A stretch of DNA of 64,000 nucleotides from Calonectria ilicicola. Taxonomy: Eukaryota > Ascomycota > Sordariomycetes > Hypocreales > Nectriaceae. The stretch is taken from assembly GCA_020809705.1 (NCBI GenBank), contig CP085827.1, positions 4,526,001 through 4,590,000 of the forward strand. The letters are read 5' to 3'. The translations under genes were made by a program, and so were the position numbers. Shown one piece after another: positions 41,766 through 53,622 of this stretch (within the stretch, counting starts at the first letter, position 1; each line of letters begins with the position of its first letter). Under the pieces are notes generated by a model. It was not told where the DNA came from and ran no database searches. It saw only the letters and a program-made list of their open reading frames with translations.

Positions 41766-43713
41766 CTACCGAATAACGCCCCAATCAGCCAGCCTACCAC
41801 CCGCGTCACCATCCTCACGGGCTCCAGGTCGTCGGCCAAATACTGACCAAAACCTTAATGTCTCATCGCCAGCGCCAGTGACCACCACTCTGCCATCAGG
41901 ACTCATTGCAAGGTAAAGGACACGGTATGTGTGGCCTGTTAAGCTGGCGACTTGTGTCATGGAAGGATACTTCCAGACCACGATTTGATTCTGGCTGTAA
42001 CCATGCGTTGAAACAATTTCATTCGAATTCTTTGACCAAGCAATGTTGCACACTTGACTTCCCGTATCAATTTCGTTGATGACGGAACCTTTGACAGTGT
42101 CGTGGAATATGATGCGGCGATCGGCTGTACCACCTCCAGAAGCAAGTAAGCCACGTTGATGAGGCGACCAGGAAATGGCCTTGACAGCTGCGGTGTGGTC
42201 CGAGAACTTCCACAAAGGACTTTCTGAGAGTTTGTCCCACACCATGAGCTTGTTGTCGTTGCCTCCACTGGCAAGTTGTCCATCCTCGCAGTTCCACTTG
42301 AGCCCACAAACTTCTTGCTTGTGGCCAACGAGCTTCTTCAACCATTGGTCTGGAGCCCGAACATCTCGGTGGTAGATCAAGCGATCACGGGAACCGGATG
42401 TGAGAATGTGGGTATTCCACGCCAACGATCCTACTCTTGCTGTGTGGCCGGTCATGGTTCTTAATCTCCGGGCTTTTTCAGCGTCCCAAATCTGAACCAG
42501 GCCCTTGCCTGTGCCAATAGCTAGATGAGTTCCCTTCTGGATCCAGGAAACACTAGTGACAGTGTCATCTTCCAACGTGCAAAGCTTGTTGACTTTGCTG
42601 GTCTGAGCATTCCACATATAGACGCTGGAACCCAAGCCCACGCCGAGAATGTTTGCACTTCCCCAATCCACTAGGTTAAGATAGAAGTCATCGGCGAGTT
42701 CGGGGGCATCTAGCACCTTGTATGGTACTTTGCTTACAGCTCTGGGCTGACGTCGTGGGCTTAGCAACATTTGTTGGCTGCCAAATCTGACAGGCGATAG
42801 GCTGTAGATCTCTGCTCTTGTATCCAAGTTTGGTCCATGCCTGCTTTGAGGAGTCTTGGACGGAGTTGGGTGGCCAGCAACTTGGTTGTGATGGCGAGGA
42901 GACATGTAAGAAAACAGGTTCTTGTGGGGAGTTGAGGGTGTTAATGAAGATGGTATTGAGGTGGTGGAGGCGTTGTTAGGTGGAGTATGAGATCGGGTCC
43001 CGTCATGTAGAGAGGCGCGAGAAGAGGGAAGACCATGATCGGGAGAGAGAGTTGGAGTGGCCGCTTGGGGGACAGAATTCTCGAAGAGTTCGGCGCGCAG
43101 CAGCGTGGAGAATGTGCGGTTAGCTTCCTCAGCTGGAGCAACATGTTAGCACAGATGAATCACTAGGTAGCAGCGAATGCCATACTCTTTTGAAAGTGAA
43201 GTTCGCCATGAGGAGTCCGCTTCTTCTGTTTCGAGGGCGTGGCGGGAGACCCGTCTTCGTGGAGCAAGCTGAAGCTAGCTTGTAGGTCTTGGCCTGAGCG
43301 AGTTGGGATAAATCTATGAAATGTTAGCCAAGGAATATGGCGAGCTCGGTGGAGGTGCAGACGAACCGATCACCATTTATCCGCTGGCGTTTGCGATGGG
43401 GGCTAGAACCCGGGGTGCTCTCTCGCTGAGGTCGTTGAAATTCCCGTAGGAGGGCGTGGTCGACGGCATCAATATCAAAGGGACTCGGCCGTGACCCAGA
43501 CACATCACTCATCCGATTGCCGCCGCGGAGAGAGCGATTTGACCCGTTGTCCATGTTGTGCCTCGACTCTAGGCGAGCACGTTCTGAGCGGGGAGGAGGA
43601 GTGGCAGCGCGGGCGGGACCGGAGGTAGCTGTGGTCTTGGGTTCGTCCATGGTCCGTTTGGAGGATGCAGATGGGGTTTCTGAAAGACCAGTAGGGTCGA
43701 CTGGTAGCGTCAT
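41766..43713 (-). CDS. CDH1: APC/C activator Cdh1/Fizzy-related
   Basis: Predicted 613-aa WD40 activator of the anaphase-promoting complex, which selects D-box and KEN-box substrates from late mitosis through G1. Exons 43713-43367, 43313-43186 and 43132-41766, with two 53-nt introns. The first junction (donor GTTCGT) rebuilds the C-box D115-R-F-I-P-T-R121, followed by SGQDLQASFSLLHED. The second gives FQK-TEEANRTFSTLLRAELF. The third exon contains SPVRFGSQQMLLSPRRQPRA and then seven WD40 repeats, beginning APELADDFYLNLVDWGSANI and including GLKWNCEDGQLASGGNDNKL. It ends in the APC3-binding Ile-Arg tail (WGVIR). C-box, blades and IR tail are all present. The long disordered N-terminus carries Ser/Thr-Pro sites expected for CDK inhibition. 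Cdh1 is favoured over Cdc20 by the FGSQQMLLSPRRQPR segment. Confidence 0.95.
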
Positions 43714-46700
43714 GATCGTGGTGCGATGTGCTGGCCGTGTTTATGGATGGCTGGTCGGGAGGTCAAATGCTGGCGGTGGGGCGGGTCGCCTGGGTGAGGA
43801 AGGCAGTCTTTCGTCGACAATGGAAGGGCGATGAGGATAAGCAAGGATGAAGCCGGGCAAGACGGTGAGGGCAGGTCCCTATCACCGTCTAGCAGGTCTC
43901 GACTTGGAACGACAAAGGCGTCTATCGCATCGTCTCGGGGGTTGCATAGGCCGGATGGCGGATCGGCGAGCGAAATGGGCGCTTGGGCGACAAAGACAGC
44001 GAGCGAGCGAGCAGCGTGCACTGGATGGAAAGAAAGGAGGGGAAGATGGTGTTCACAGGTCAAGAGAATGAATTGCAGACGAGGGTTGGGGCGGGGGAAA
44101 GCGAGAGAAGTGAGAGATAGAGAAAAGCGGCAATGTTTTGGTGGGCTCGTGAGCGTGGTCGAGGGAGAATTGAGGTTGACGTTTGGCCGGCGCAGCGTCG
44201 TGTTGGTTGCGTTGGCGGGTGTGCAGAGGTGAGGTGCGGCGGGCAAGTAGGTGCTGGGCCTTTTTTTTTTTTGGCTGGGGGGCTTGGGGCCTGGGGGATG
44301 AAACCATGAAAGGCGGGCGGCGAGAGGGTTGCTTGTGGGCGACGTGGGAGGGAGGTTGACCCGGGAGGCGCGCTAAGCACCTGGAGCTGGCCTGCACCCA
44401 ATCAGGCAGCGCAGACGCCAGCCTCCCCGGTGTTACAGGGGGGATCGCGGACGGCCAGGAAACGCGCGGGTGCGCTCATCAATAACAACAACTCGAAAAT
44501 AACCAAACCCGGCCAAGTCTTGACCTGCTCGACGTGATTTGCTTGCTTTTTGCTCTAATAAGAGTTCACAATTATTGTGCATTACCCCAGTTCTCTGCAT
44601 GCTCCCTATCTATCCACTCCCTCATTCAGTCCGCTCATACTTCACAGTCCGTCCCTGGCTCGCTCTCTTGCTATCGTACCCACCGGCCCCGTTCTCCAGC
44701 CGGAGACTGGTCGTGCTTTTGTTGCTATCACTTTTTGCCCTCTTTTCCCCAGCATCGCATGAGCCAAACCTCAATGGTGAACTCTCACGGAAATGGGCCC
44801 GCTGACTTTTGTGTAAAATGAAGAGAGGAAATTTGATGTCCATATCTATACATAAAATCCGCCAGTGCAAGATTATGGCTTTCAAGATGCGGCCTAGTCT
44901 AGGTCCGCCCTCGTAAACACAGCATCCAACGCCTGTGCCCGCATTTAGTCTATGGTGGACTTGTACCCGCCATCCAACGACTTGACATGGCTAAGTCGGA
45001 CGGCATACCTACATGTTTACATACCTGTCACATTTGTCGTGGTGCCCAACGCTACGATAGAATGCGGCTAGCTTTAGATTGCCTTGGAGTATCCTGACTG
45101 GGCAAGTGATTTCGAAGAGTGGTAGAGAGACTGCCTCCTTACATTACCGGACCGATCCCACCGCCTGTTCTGTCTCACACGCATATGCAGACAAGGTTGT
45201 GTCTATCCTATCGGTGCTGTTTATATCCCCGTCTATGCGTGCAGAGAACTGGCGCAGTGGACGTGCGTGCATGTAATTATGTGCGTGGCTTGATTTTCTG
45301 TGTTATTTGTCCCCTTCTTTTCTTTTTTAACCGTTCAGAGTCGGTGTTATTCCCGTCAAAGCGAGAGACGCGCATTCATCTCCTGTCTAAACGTCTCACT
45401 AACTCCGACTAGACAAAAACATTGGCGTGGGTCGACTTCGTGTCGTGCGTGTGTTATTGTTTTGCCCCTCAAACCATTTCAAAGTGGCGGGACGTTCCGC
45501 GCTTGCGTCAAAGTCGTGCCGTCGCGAGAGCAAGACTAGCCACTCGCGAGCTTTGATTTTCAAAGTGCTTGCTGGCTGCACTCCAGCGTCAAACGGCCAC
45601 GGGTAGAGCAGGGTGGCTCCTTGTCATTCCACCTGCGCTTTTGACTATTTAGAAAGCCCCCAGCGTTCAAGAGAAATGAGCTTCGGCGGAGCTAGACGCG
45701 TACAGGCGCAAGTGCGGGACACGATGGCCGCTTTAGAGAATCGACTTCCATTGTGGAGTTCTATTGGTTGCTACTCCTTCGCATCATTGCTTGTTTTGCA
45801 GCTTTGATGCCCTATCCCAGCAGACTCCAGCCACCTGTTCCAAACATCCTAGAAAGAAGACGGCAGGCCGGGCTTCACGCCAGTGTTGGACATCCAAACA
45901 AATTCACTGAGACTCGACGGCGTGCTTTGAGTGTCATAGTAGCCCTGGTGGCATTAGTCTCCTATCTGATTTATGTATTTATTTATTTATTGATACTTTT
46001 AATTAAAAAGAAAAAGAAAAACATCGCTTGTGTTTAGATTACTGGGGTGTAGGATTGGGAGCTGCATACCACACACACACTGTATCTCAACGAACATTCA
46101 CACCGTGTATGGCGCGCCCCTGCGCGACTCATTAAACTCGTGAGACTGGACGCGTCAATGGGCCGCCAGACGCCCTTCTTTACGCGTTCTGGTCGCGTTT
46201 CGGTTCCCTCTCTGTGCCACGTCTAATCCCAACCCACCCATGCATTTTTGCGAACACATTAACGGTGACGTTTCTGCCAGGGGCACAGGATTTTCCTTGT
46301 TGGTCACTGAAGTCTTGCAGTCTGGAGCTGCTTGGCATCTCCGCCAGCTGTGCATTCGTGAGTGGTTTCGAATTTTCCTATGTCCATGATTGTCTATCTG
46401 TAGCTGGGTACCCAAAAATTTCCACCTAAAGCACTTCAACCTGTCTTTGTATCGAAGAACACTGTTGTGCTGGTGTCCTGTTGCCTGTCTCAAGCCGGGC
46501 CTGTCCTTTAGTCGTTTATTCGTTATAAGTCACCGGACCGCCCGTTTGATGCGGTTCCGATGGAAATGTCAGCTCTATATATATCTGTTTAATGGTACCC
46601 CATGCCACGCAGCGCCCTGGCTCTCCTCCATCAGTTCTAGCCGCCGAAAATATGAACAAAAGAGAAGGAAATCGGTAAGAGACCCAAGTGAATATGGAAG

Positions 46701-46779
46701 AACAAAGAATGATGTAGACATGTAATTATCCCCGAGCCCGTCGCCTTTGAGCTAGAACGGTGGCCAAACCCATCTTGTC
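43714..46779. other. Large intergenic region upstream of Cdh1
   Basis: About 3 kb without a supportable gene. The first 700 bp upstream of Cdh1 are GC-rich, with purine/pyrimidine strand bias and a T run at 44261-44271, and give several spurious frames on both strands. From 44500 onward the sequence is more A/T-rich, including CTGATTTATGTATTTATTTA near 45960. It probably includes the Cdh1 promoter and a long leader, as is common for cell-cycle regulators. Confidence 0.4.
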
Positions 46780-47971
46780 TCATGCCTGTGCTTCTGCTTG
46801 TGCAAGCAACCTCTCTCGCCATCCATTGCAGACTTCTTCAAAGCCTCCAATTACCTCGCCACAAACACCCGCACATTCTCTCTTCTCTAGTCTCTCGCCC
46901 CAGTTGCCACGAGTTAGCCAGCGCTCACCCTCTTCTTTGAGTTCTTCCTCGCGCCTCATTTCAGCCACAATCTCTTTAGCGCTTTTCAACCTCCGAGCGG
47001 CCATGGTGGTAGTCTGTCTAGACATATGAAGCGTGTCGGAGAGGTAATTCAGGGTCTGAACCAGATCTGAAGTGATGGTGTGAAGCGCCGTCAACGAATT
47101 GAAGGCAGACGTGGAAGGCCGAGGCATGCTATCAGTGAGTGACACAAGCAGGGGAACAAGCTCGTCAACCGTCTCTTCGTCCGGTGGAGGAACCAGAGGT
47201 GATAAGAGAGCAAAGGTCAGGTTGTGGAGTTGTCGAGTCTGATGGCTCACGTGTGTTGTCAACGCTGAATGCGCTGTTATCAACCTGCCATAACTGTTAG
47301 CACACGAACTCTGTGTCCAGGCTCGTTATGACTGACCTTGAAGCGCTGGCCTCTACGCTGGACTGTGACCCAAGGTCTCGTAGTCCGTTAGTAACCCTCT
47401 TGAAGACATCATCTGCCGGTCCGCCGTAGTTTTCGTTCCCCCGCCGAGCTAAAGATTCCACGGCATCCATTTTAGATACAAGCCCCGGAGGCATTCCTGA
47501 GGTTTCGAGGTCGGTTTCTGATCCGTATTCACTCCCATCGTATTCGCTCTTTTGTCTCTGGTGTGCCCGCCTTGGTGAGAGCAAGCCAAGGTTCATCATG
47601 GCCTTTTCACCATCGCCCTCAGAGGGACTTCGAATGCCTGCCGTTTCGCTTGCATCGTCGGGATGCTCGTTGCCCGGGCCCGCCGGCTCACCACCCATGT
47701 CTCCGTCGTCATATTCACCCTCTTCTCCTGAGTCTGAAAAGGCATCGGCCAATTCGTCGGCAAGGTTCCCCATGCCATTTCCACCTCCATCTCCTCCACT
47801 TCCCAGCACACTCATATCCAGACCCTCGCCCTGATTGAAGCTACTGCGGAAAGACGTTGACGGATCCGGCATCGAAGACTTTGAAAGGCGTCGGTCTTGG
47901 GGGGAGCCAGAGTAGCTGTCAAAGGCCGAGGAGGTTCGAGAGTGCCTCGGGGTCTGCGGGGAGGACGGCAT
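46780..47971 (-). CDS. Unknown fungal protein, acidic N-terminus and helical C-terminus
   Basis: Predicted 379-aa protein from exons 47971-47337 and 47284-46780, with a 52-nt intron (GTCAGT...CAG; branch GCTAAC). The join gives GSQSSVEASAS-RLITAHSAL in frame. The N-terminal half is low-complexity: Ser/Pro-rich (MPSSPQTPRHSRTSSAFDSY), Gly-rich, then acidic with SDSGEEGEYDDGD. The C-terminal half, from about residue 175 (SKMDAVESLARRGNENYGGP), is helical and looks constrained: DDVFKRVTNGLRDLGSQSSV, THVSHQTRQLHNLTFALLSP, TSDLVQTLNYLSDTLHMSRQ and GERWLTRGNWGERLEKRECA. I recognise no catalytic motif. The in-frame GTG at 48049 is not used because fungal nuclear genes start with ATG. It may be a scaffold or cytoskeletal adaptor, but nothing in the sequence proves this. 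Confidence 0.75.
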
Positions 47972-48831
47972 TGTGGTATTTGATCGTTTGAGAGAGGTGG
48001 TCGAAGCACGATAAACTCGCAGCTTGGCACTGCCAGAGCTGCACCCCACGTGTCGACAAGAGAGCGGTGGGCGCAGGAATGGCGATGGAGAAGCGGCCGA
48101 CGTGGTTCAGGACGTCGAGACAGTCAAAGGCTGCAGGATGCAGATGGCAGCGGAGTCGCAAGAGGGTCGGGCTGGCCAGGGAGTCGAGAAATAGTTTGGG
48201 TGCAGCCTTTGTTGGCAGCCGTGCCTCCTATTGATACTGGCTTGCTTGGGGGCAATTAGCACCAGCGCCGCGGCTAATAGGTCGCGAGCAAGCGGCTGGG
48301 AACAAGCTAGAGGATGTGTGGATGATACCGTCAACTTGAACCGTCAAGTGAGGAGGTTGTGCATATCACGACACGTGGATAATCATAAAAGACGGTGTTA
48401 AGGCCTGTCCACAGTGATTATTGCGATGACTGTTCAATGCCGTCGTGGCGGTCGATGCAGTGGAAGCGAGTTAGAGGTGGGTCCAAAATGGGATTTGACA
48501 TTATGCTACCTGGGATCAAGGTATTGCCCTCACTGCAACACTCTGCCCTGTACTCGGGCGTTGGTACCTGATCAGGCCGGGTTTCATTCCACCGACCGCA
48601 ACCCCCTCGCTGGCGGCTGCTTTTGTGGCTGACCTTGTCATGCACCCCACCACGCAGCAATGGCACGGCCACATCACATCTAAACATGTCTAAAAACCCC
48701 ACGCCTTGGTCAAATTACTTCATGGAGCATCGCTTCCCCGCTGTTCCACTGGGCCTCTTGTTCACGCCGCCTCCTCTGCAACGTCTCTAGAACTCTCAAT
48801 TGCCGTCTGCCCAGGCCCAGACTATTTCAAC
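47972..48831. other. Divergent promoter region, unknown gene / NAA20
   Basis: An 860-bp gap between divergent start codons. No coding sequence is supported. It should hold both promoters. Confidence 0.4.
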
Positions 48832-49466
48832 ATGGCCACCTTCCGACGATTCCGTCCCGACGACGTCAACAAGTTTTCCAAGTGCAATCTCGATCCACTC
48901 ACAGAAACATACGAGCTGAACTTCTATCTTCAATATCATGCGAAATGGCCCTCTCTTTTTCAGGTCTGTGAAGACACGGACGGAAATATTGTCGGTTATA
49001 GTATGTCTAGATGTACCAGTATGCATTACTCAATCTCGGCCGTACTAACTATTCCTCACTAGTCATGGGCAAAGTAGAATCCTCCCCCGATGCGTACAAG
49101 TTCTCCGAACACTACCTCCCGTGGCATGCTCACATCACCGCCCTGACCGTGGCTCCGGAAGCACGAAGATCAGGCATTGGGAAAATCTTAACAGGGCAGC
49201 TCGAGCTTGCGGCCGACGCAAACGATGCGTGGTTTGTCGATTTATTCGTCCGGAGAAGCAACCACCGTGCAATCACCTTTTATAAAAATCTGGGCTACAG
49301 TGTCTTCCGTGTAGTCAAAGACTATTATGGAGACCATGCAACTGACCCAACCCAGTCGAGCGAAGATGCCTTTGACATGCGCAAACCCATGAAACGAGAC
49401 AAGGATCATCTGCACATTCGGGAAGATGGAGAGAACCACGACGTACAACCAGAGGATGTCTGGTAA
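48832..49466 (+). CDS. NAA20: N-terminal acetyltransferase B catalytic subunit (NAA20/Nat3)
   Basis: Predicted 190-aa GNAT enzyme. Exons 48832-49000 and 49063-49466 with a 62-nt intron (GTATGT...TAG; branch TACTAAC). NatB acetylates nascent proteins starting Met-Asp, Met-Glu, Met-Asn or Met-Gln at the ribosome. The start MATFRRFRPDDVNKFSKCNL and DPLTETYELNFYLQYHAKWP are diagnostic of NAA20. The join gives GNIVGYIMGKVESS. WHAHITALTVAPEARRSGIG includes the acetyl-CoA-binding R-x-x-G-x-G pyrophosphate loop (R91-G96). The core ends with AITFYKNLGYSVFRVVKDYY, followed by DAFDMRKPMKRDK. Length fits the family. The stop codon lies only 90 bp from that of the convergent dehydrogenase, so 3' ends may overlap. 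Confidence 0.95.
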
Positions 49467-49556
49467 AAATCCAGTTTCCAGATCACAAACCATCATATCG
49501 CGCTTCTCTCTGCCACTCAGTCCAGATCACCAGTATCTGTTTGCCGGGATAGCGGG

Positions 49557-50371
49557 CTAGAGCCAAGCTCCATCCACCTCGTATACGCTCCCGCTGACAA
49601 AGGTGCTCTCGGGCCCAAGAAGAAATGCAATGACATTTGCACACTCTTCCGGAGTGCCCTGGCGTTGGAATGCACTAGGTTCGTCAAAGGGTGCGTCTGC
49701 TGGTCGGCTGTGGATGTCCCAAGCCTTTTGCATCAAAGGCGTGAAGATTGCGCCGGGGGCCACGGCGTTGACTCGCACTTCTCGATGGCCATTTTCTTTC
49801 GCCGCCGCCTTAGTTAAGCCGACAATACCGTGCTTGCTAGCATCATAAGTGCCGTGTTTGGCGAAACCTATACATTTTAGTCAGAAAACGAGAAGCTTAT
49901 CGCCAAATCGTATCATGATAACGTGCCCTTGGTACCGTGGATGGAAGCAGCGTTGACAATGGATCCGCCATCGACTATCCTTTGCAATTCCGCGCGTAAA
50001 CAATACATAGTTCCCGTCAAGTTGACCGCAATGATTCTGTGCCACTCATCGTCTTCGAGATCAGCGACAGCTCGAACTCCGTGATGTTTCCCTATGACAC
50101 CAGCCACATTGGCGGCGCCGTCCAGTCGTCCAAACCTACTGACGATGCTATCCAGCCAGTTTTCGACTTGGTCCCTCTGAGAAACATCGACCCGGGTGAC
50201 AGTAAAGGTAGCATTCTTTTCGGTGAAGTGCGAGGTAGCTAGGTTTATTGCAGCAGGGTCAATGTCGGCAATACAGACCACCGCACCCCGTTGAGATAGG
50301 ATCTTGGCTGTGGCGAATCCGATGCCACTTGCTCCACCTGTGATAGCATAAATCTTTCCCTCGAGTGACAT
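49557..50371 (-). CDS. Short-chain dehydrogenase/reductase
   Basis: Predicted 251-aa classical SDR using NAD(P)H; the substrate is unknown. I start at the ATG at 50371 (MSLEGKIYAITGGASGIG). An in-frame ATG at 50407 would add 12 residues. The cofactor motif is TGGASGIG (11-18), then NVAGV and the catalytic S143, Y156 and K160 (SIVNAASIHG; TYDASKHGIVGL). The C-terminus VSGSVYEVDGAWL is typical. The intron position is uncertain. The preferred model ends exon 1 at 49927 and starts exon 2 at 49867, using a GC-AG intron (GCACGT...TAG, 59 nt); this keeps the usual 13-residue Ser-to-Tyr distance. A GT donor at 49935 (GTACCA) is also in phase but removes three residues and shortens that distance to 10. 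Confidence 0.85.
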
Positions 50372-52350
50372 TGTTATCCAATGGTTGACGCCTTCAACTG
50401 TTGACATGAAAAGGTGTATTTGATATGAATGTCATGAGAGCAAGAAAAGAAAAACCCCAGCAATTTATATATACGTTGCGGTTTATTTCGATTTATCGAG
50501 AAAGTCGGGAATCGCGAGATTGGATCCCGAGTCTTGATCCCCGCAGACAAAAGAATGACCCGATTGGGGGATAAATGCACTAGACAAATTCAGGCGCGAG
50601 AAGGTCACACATCTGGCTCATGGTATTGGCTCGTAATTAACGGTAGGTCCAGAACACTACGAATCTCGATAATCTATGAGGGCTGGTCTTGCACAAGAAG
50701 AAGTAAGCGGAATCACTTTTGCTAGGCGATAACAGCAGCCTCGAAGGCCAGATGTGTGATTCCTGAGCTATGGTGAGGAACATGTAGCTAAATAGCATGG
50801 GGGAGAATGATCTACAGCGCAAATTTCCCACGAAAGACCCCGCTTCCCCAGGCTGACTGGATTAGCCAGCCAGATCACTAGATTTCTTGTAAATGAGTGG
50901 CCCGGATGAAAGGGATATTCCGTCATCGAGATTTTACTTGGTAACCAGTCAGCCAGGGCTTCTTGACCATTGTATCTAAGTTAGGACTGTGCATTTCAGG
51001 ACATGCAGATTGTACAAAATGTACCCAACTAGTTTCTAGTCAATTGAGAAGAATTGAGAAAGATGGAACGGAAGGGTGAGCAGTCGCTAGATCGGACATT
51101 TGCGTGCGACCCGAACCCGTAGCACTGGCAAAAAGTGCAATCTGGGGATGTGGGGACAGCGAAGAAACTGCAAGTACACAGGTACAAGTGACAAAATGAA
51201 TGCAGGGCACATGGTGCAAGGTTCCAACTGCACGATAAGAAGACTGCTATAAATCAAGGGGAATTTATGGATAATTTGAAAGATTCCAGTACCGCATTGC
51301 TAGTAGTAGATTCGGTGGGGTCTTCCAATCACTTCTACTCGTGTTTTGGCGTCTTCATCATGCGTTTTGTTGTGTCGTGTTTTTCTGTCACTCGTTTGAC
51401 CAGGTTGGTTAGCGAGCCGGTGGATGGAAGCAACATTACAGGGTTCAGAAGACAGACCAGGGCAGTAGATGCAGGCACACTAGGTACCTGCCTGTTGGGT
51501 GCCGTGCTAAGAGGTCACAATTGGGGAGCAGGGAAGAAAAAAAAACATCCAGTCCACGCCGGATGGTGGCACTAAATTACAAAGCACATCGCTGGACCGT
51601 CCACTACAAGGGGGTCAGAGCAAGTGGTGGCTCGTGCTTGGTCCGCACAACGAGGTTGCGAGGCTGCCATGAAGAAAAGCTGGTTGCCTTCAGTATCCAG
51701 CTGAGCAAGGCGGTGTCGACAAAAATGCACCATAGAGCGCGAATGGATGAGCTGGTGACATCAAGATGACTACACAAGACAGAGAGATATCGTGCCATAT
51801 GCACGTCGACCAGAGTGTCCAGAGCAAGGCGAACCAGAAAAACCGAGGAGTGAGGCGAGGCGAACCCTGAAATGGTGTGCAGGCAGGTACCTACCCAGGC
51901 GCCTTCCCAGCAAACCCGTAGCGGAGAGGTGGCCCTGCTGACGTGCTGACAGTTAGCTCGTCTCCCCGGCGCCCACCGTGGTCCAAGGACTCGCTTCTCG
52001 CCCTCGTTCCCCATCTCCATCTCTGTCTTCCATTCCTCCATCCAGGCTCATCCACCACCCGTCATCGACTGCATTCGCCTGACGCCTCTTCTCTTTGTTC
52101 TCTCTCGCGCGTTGGGTTTGGCAGCTGGTGAACCCTTCTGCCAACTGTCTGACACTGCCCTCTCCATCGGCCTGTACACTTTTCCGTTCCTTCCTCTTTT
52201 TCTCCCTCTCCTTCCAACGCTGCCTTGTATTGTTTTTTTTTCTTCCTCCCTTTCAGCCTCACCCACAACACCAAGGCCCACGATTGGCATTTCGCATCAT
52301 CCAGTCCATCACCCGCTCGACTTCTATTCCCTTTATTCGCATCAATCAAA
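50372..52350. other. Divergent intergenic region, SDR / Tra2-like gene
   Basis: About 2 kb lies between divergent start codons. The last 400 bp before the RRM gene are strongly pyrimidine-rich (CTTCC, TTTTTTTTCTTCC), as is typical of the core promoter and leader of highly expressed fungal genes. The remainder shows no supportable gene. Confidence 0.4.
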
Positions 52351-53622
52351 ATGGCTACTACCGCCATGGATTACGAGGCCGCCAACGGCGACCGCTACGA
52401 AGGTACTTTCTCGTGACTCAGCCAGTCGCCATGCACGCGCAGACGCGTACCGCAGCGCTGCAGACTGGCCTCAACGCCAACACATGTGACAACCTGCTAA
52501 CCATTTCATCATAGACGAGGGTCCTCGCTACGAGCGTGATAACCGCAGCGCATCTCCCCGTCCCCGTGACGAGAACGATTCCGGTCGTCGCCGCTCTGCC
52601 TCGCCAAGTGGCAACAATGATAGGTGAGTTGCCTGAAACGCTGTCTCTCATTGCGCCGAACCTCTGCTGACATTTATGGTCTGTCGCAGCAACATGAAGG
52701 ATGTTTCCGCCCCCAGAGAGGATGACGACGGTGCCGTCAACCCTGGTTCCAACCTGTTCGTGACTGGCATCCACCCCAAGCTCACTGAGGCCGAAGTCTC
52801 CAAGATGTTCGAAAAATATGGCGACGTCGAGAAGTGCCAGATCATGCGCGACCCTCACACCAAGGAGTCCCGTGGCTTTGGGTTTGTCAAGATGGTCACG
52901 TCGGAGCAGGCCGAGGCTGCCAAGGAAGGCCTCCAGGGCGAGCAGATCGAGGGCCGCACATTGAGCATTGAGAAGGCTCGCCGAGCTCGTCCTCGCACCC
53001 CTACCCCCGGCAAGTACTTCGGTCCCCCCAAGCGAGGTAAGTTGTTTTCCCACTTGTCTATCAATATCTTGATACTGATCAATCCCTAGACCCCCGTCCT
53101 CGCTATGACGACCGCCGACGCGGTGGCTATGGAGGAGGCGGCGGCGGCTACGGCCGTGAAGATCCTTACCGCTACCGTGGCTACGATCGCAACTATGAGC
53201 GACGCTACGAGGACCGCGGTGGTGGTTACGACCGCGATTACAACCGTGGCTACCGTGATAACCGACGGTATGAAGACCGAGGCTACAGCGGTGGCGGCGG
53301 CGGTGGTGGTGGTGGTGGCAGCGGCGGCGGCAGCGGCCGTGACTACGATCGTGACTATGACCGCAGTTACGAGCGTCGCGGCGACCGTGAGGAAGGCTAC
53401 GGCCGTGAGCGCTACGGCGGACGCGAGGATCGTGATCGCTATGGCCCTCGTGGTGGTGCCCCCGGTGGGTATGAGCGCGACCGATATGACCGAGGAGGCG
53501 AGCGCGACGCTGCTCGATCTCGGGAACCTGCTGCAGGCGCTCCTGCTGCGGGAGCTACCAGCTACGGCGAGTCCACTTCTCGATCAGAGACTCGCGATGC
53601 CTATGGAGGTTCGAGCCATTGA
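52351..53622 (+). CDS. Tra2-like RRM RNA-binding protein
   Basis: Predicted 346-aa RNA-binding protein from four exons: 52351-52402, 52515-52623, 52690-53036 and 53090-53622, with introns of 112, 66 and 53 nt. A short RS-like N-terminus (RSASPRPRD; GRRRSASPSG) precedes one RRM at about 74-150. RNP2 is NLFVTGI and RNP1 is RGFGFVKM within HTKESRGFGFVKMVTSEQAE. The linker RARPRTPTPGKYFGPPKR resembles the Thr-Pro linker of transformer-2 proteins. The C-terminus is a long Arg/Gly/Tyr/Asp repeat region (RYDDRRRGGYGGGGGGY, YRGYDRNYERRYEDRGGG) containing a ten-glycine run. It most likely acts in pre-mRNA splicing, by analogy with Tra2. Every junction keeps phase, and the stop is TGA at 53620-53622. 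Confidence 0.9.

Noticed and set aside
43831..44246. Opposed 130-180-codon frames upstream of Cdh1
   Set aside because: Both strands are open because of purine/pyrimidine bias; the sequences are low-complexity with no family features.
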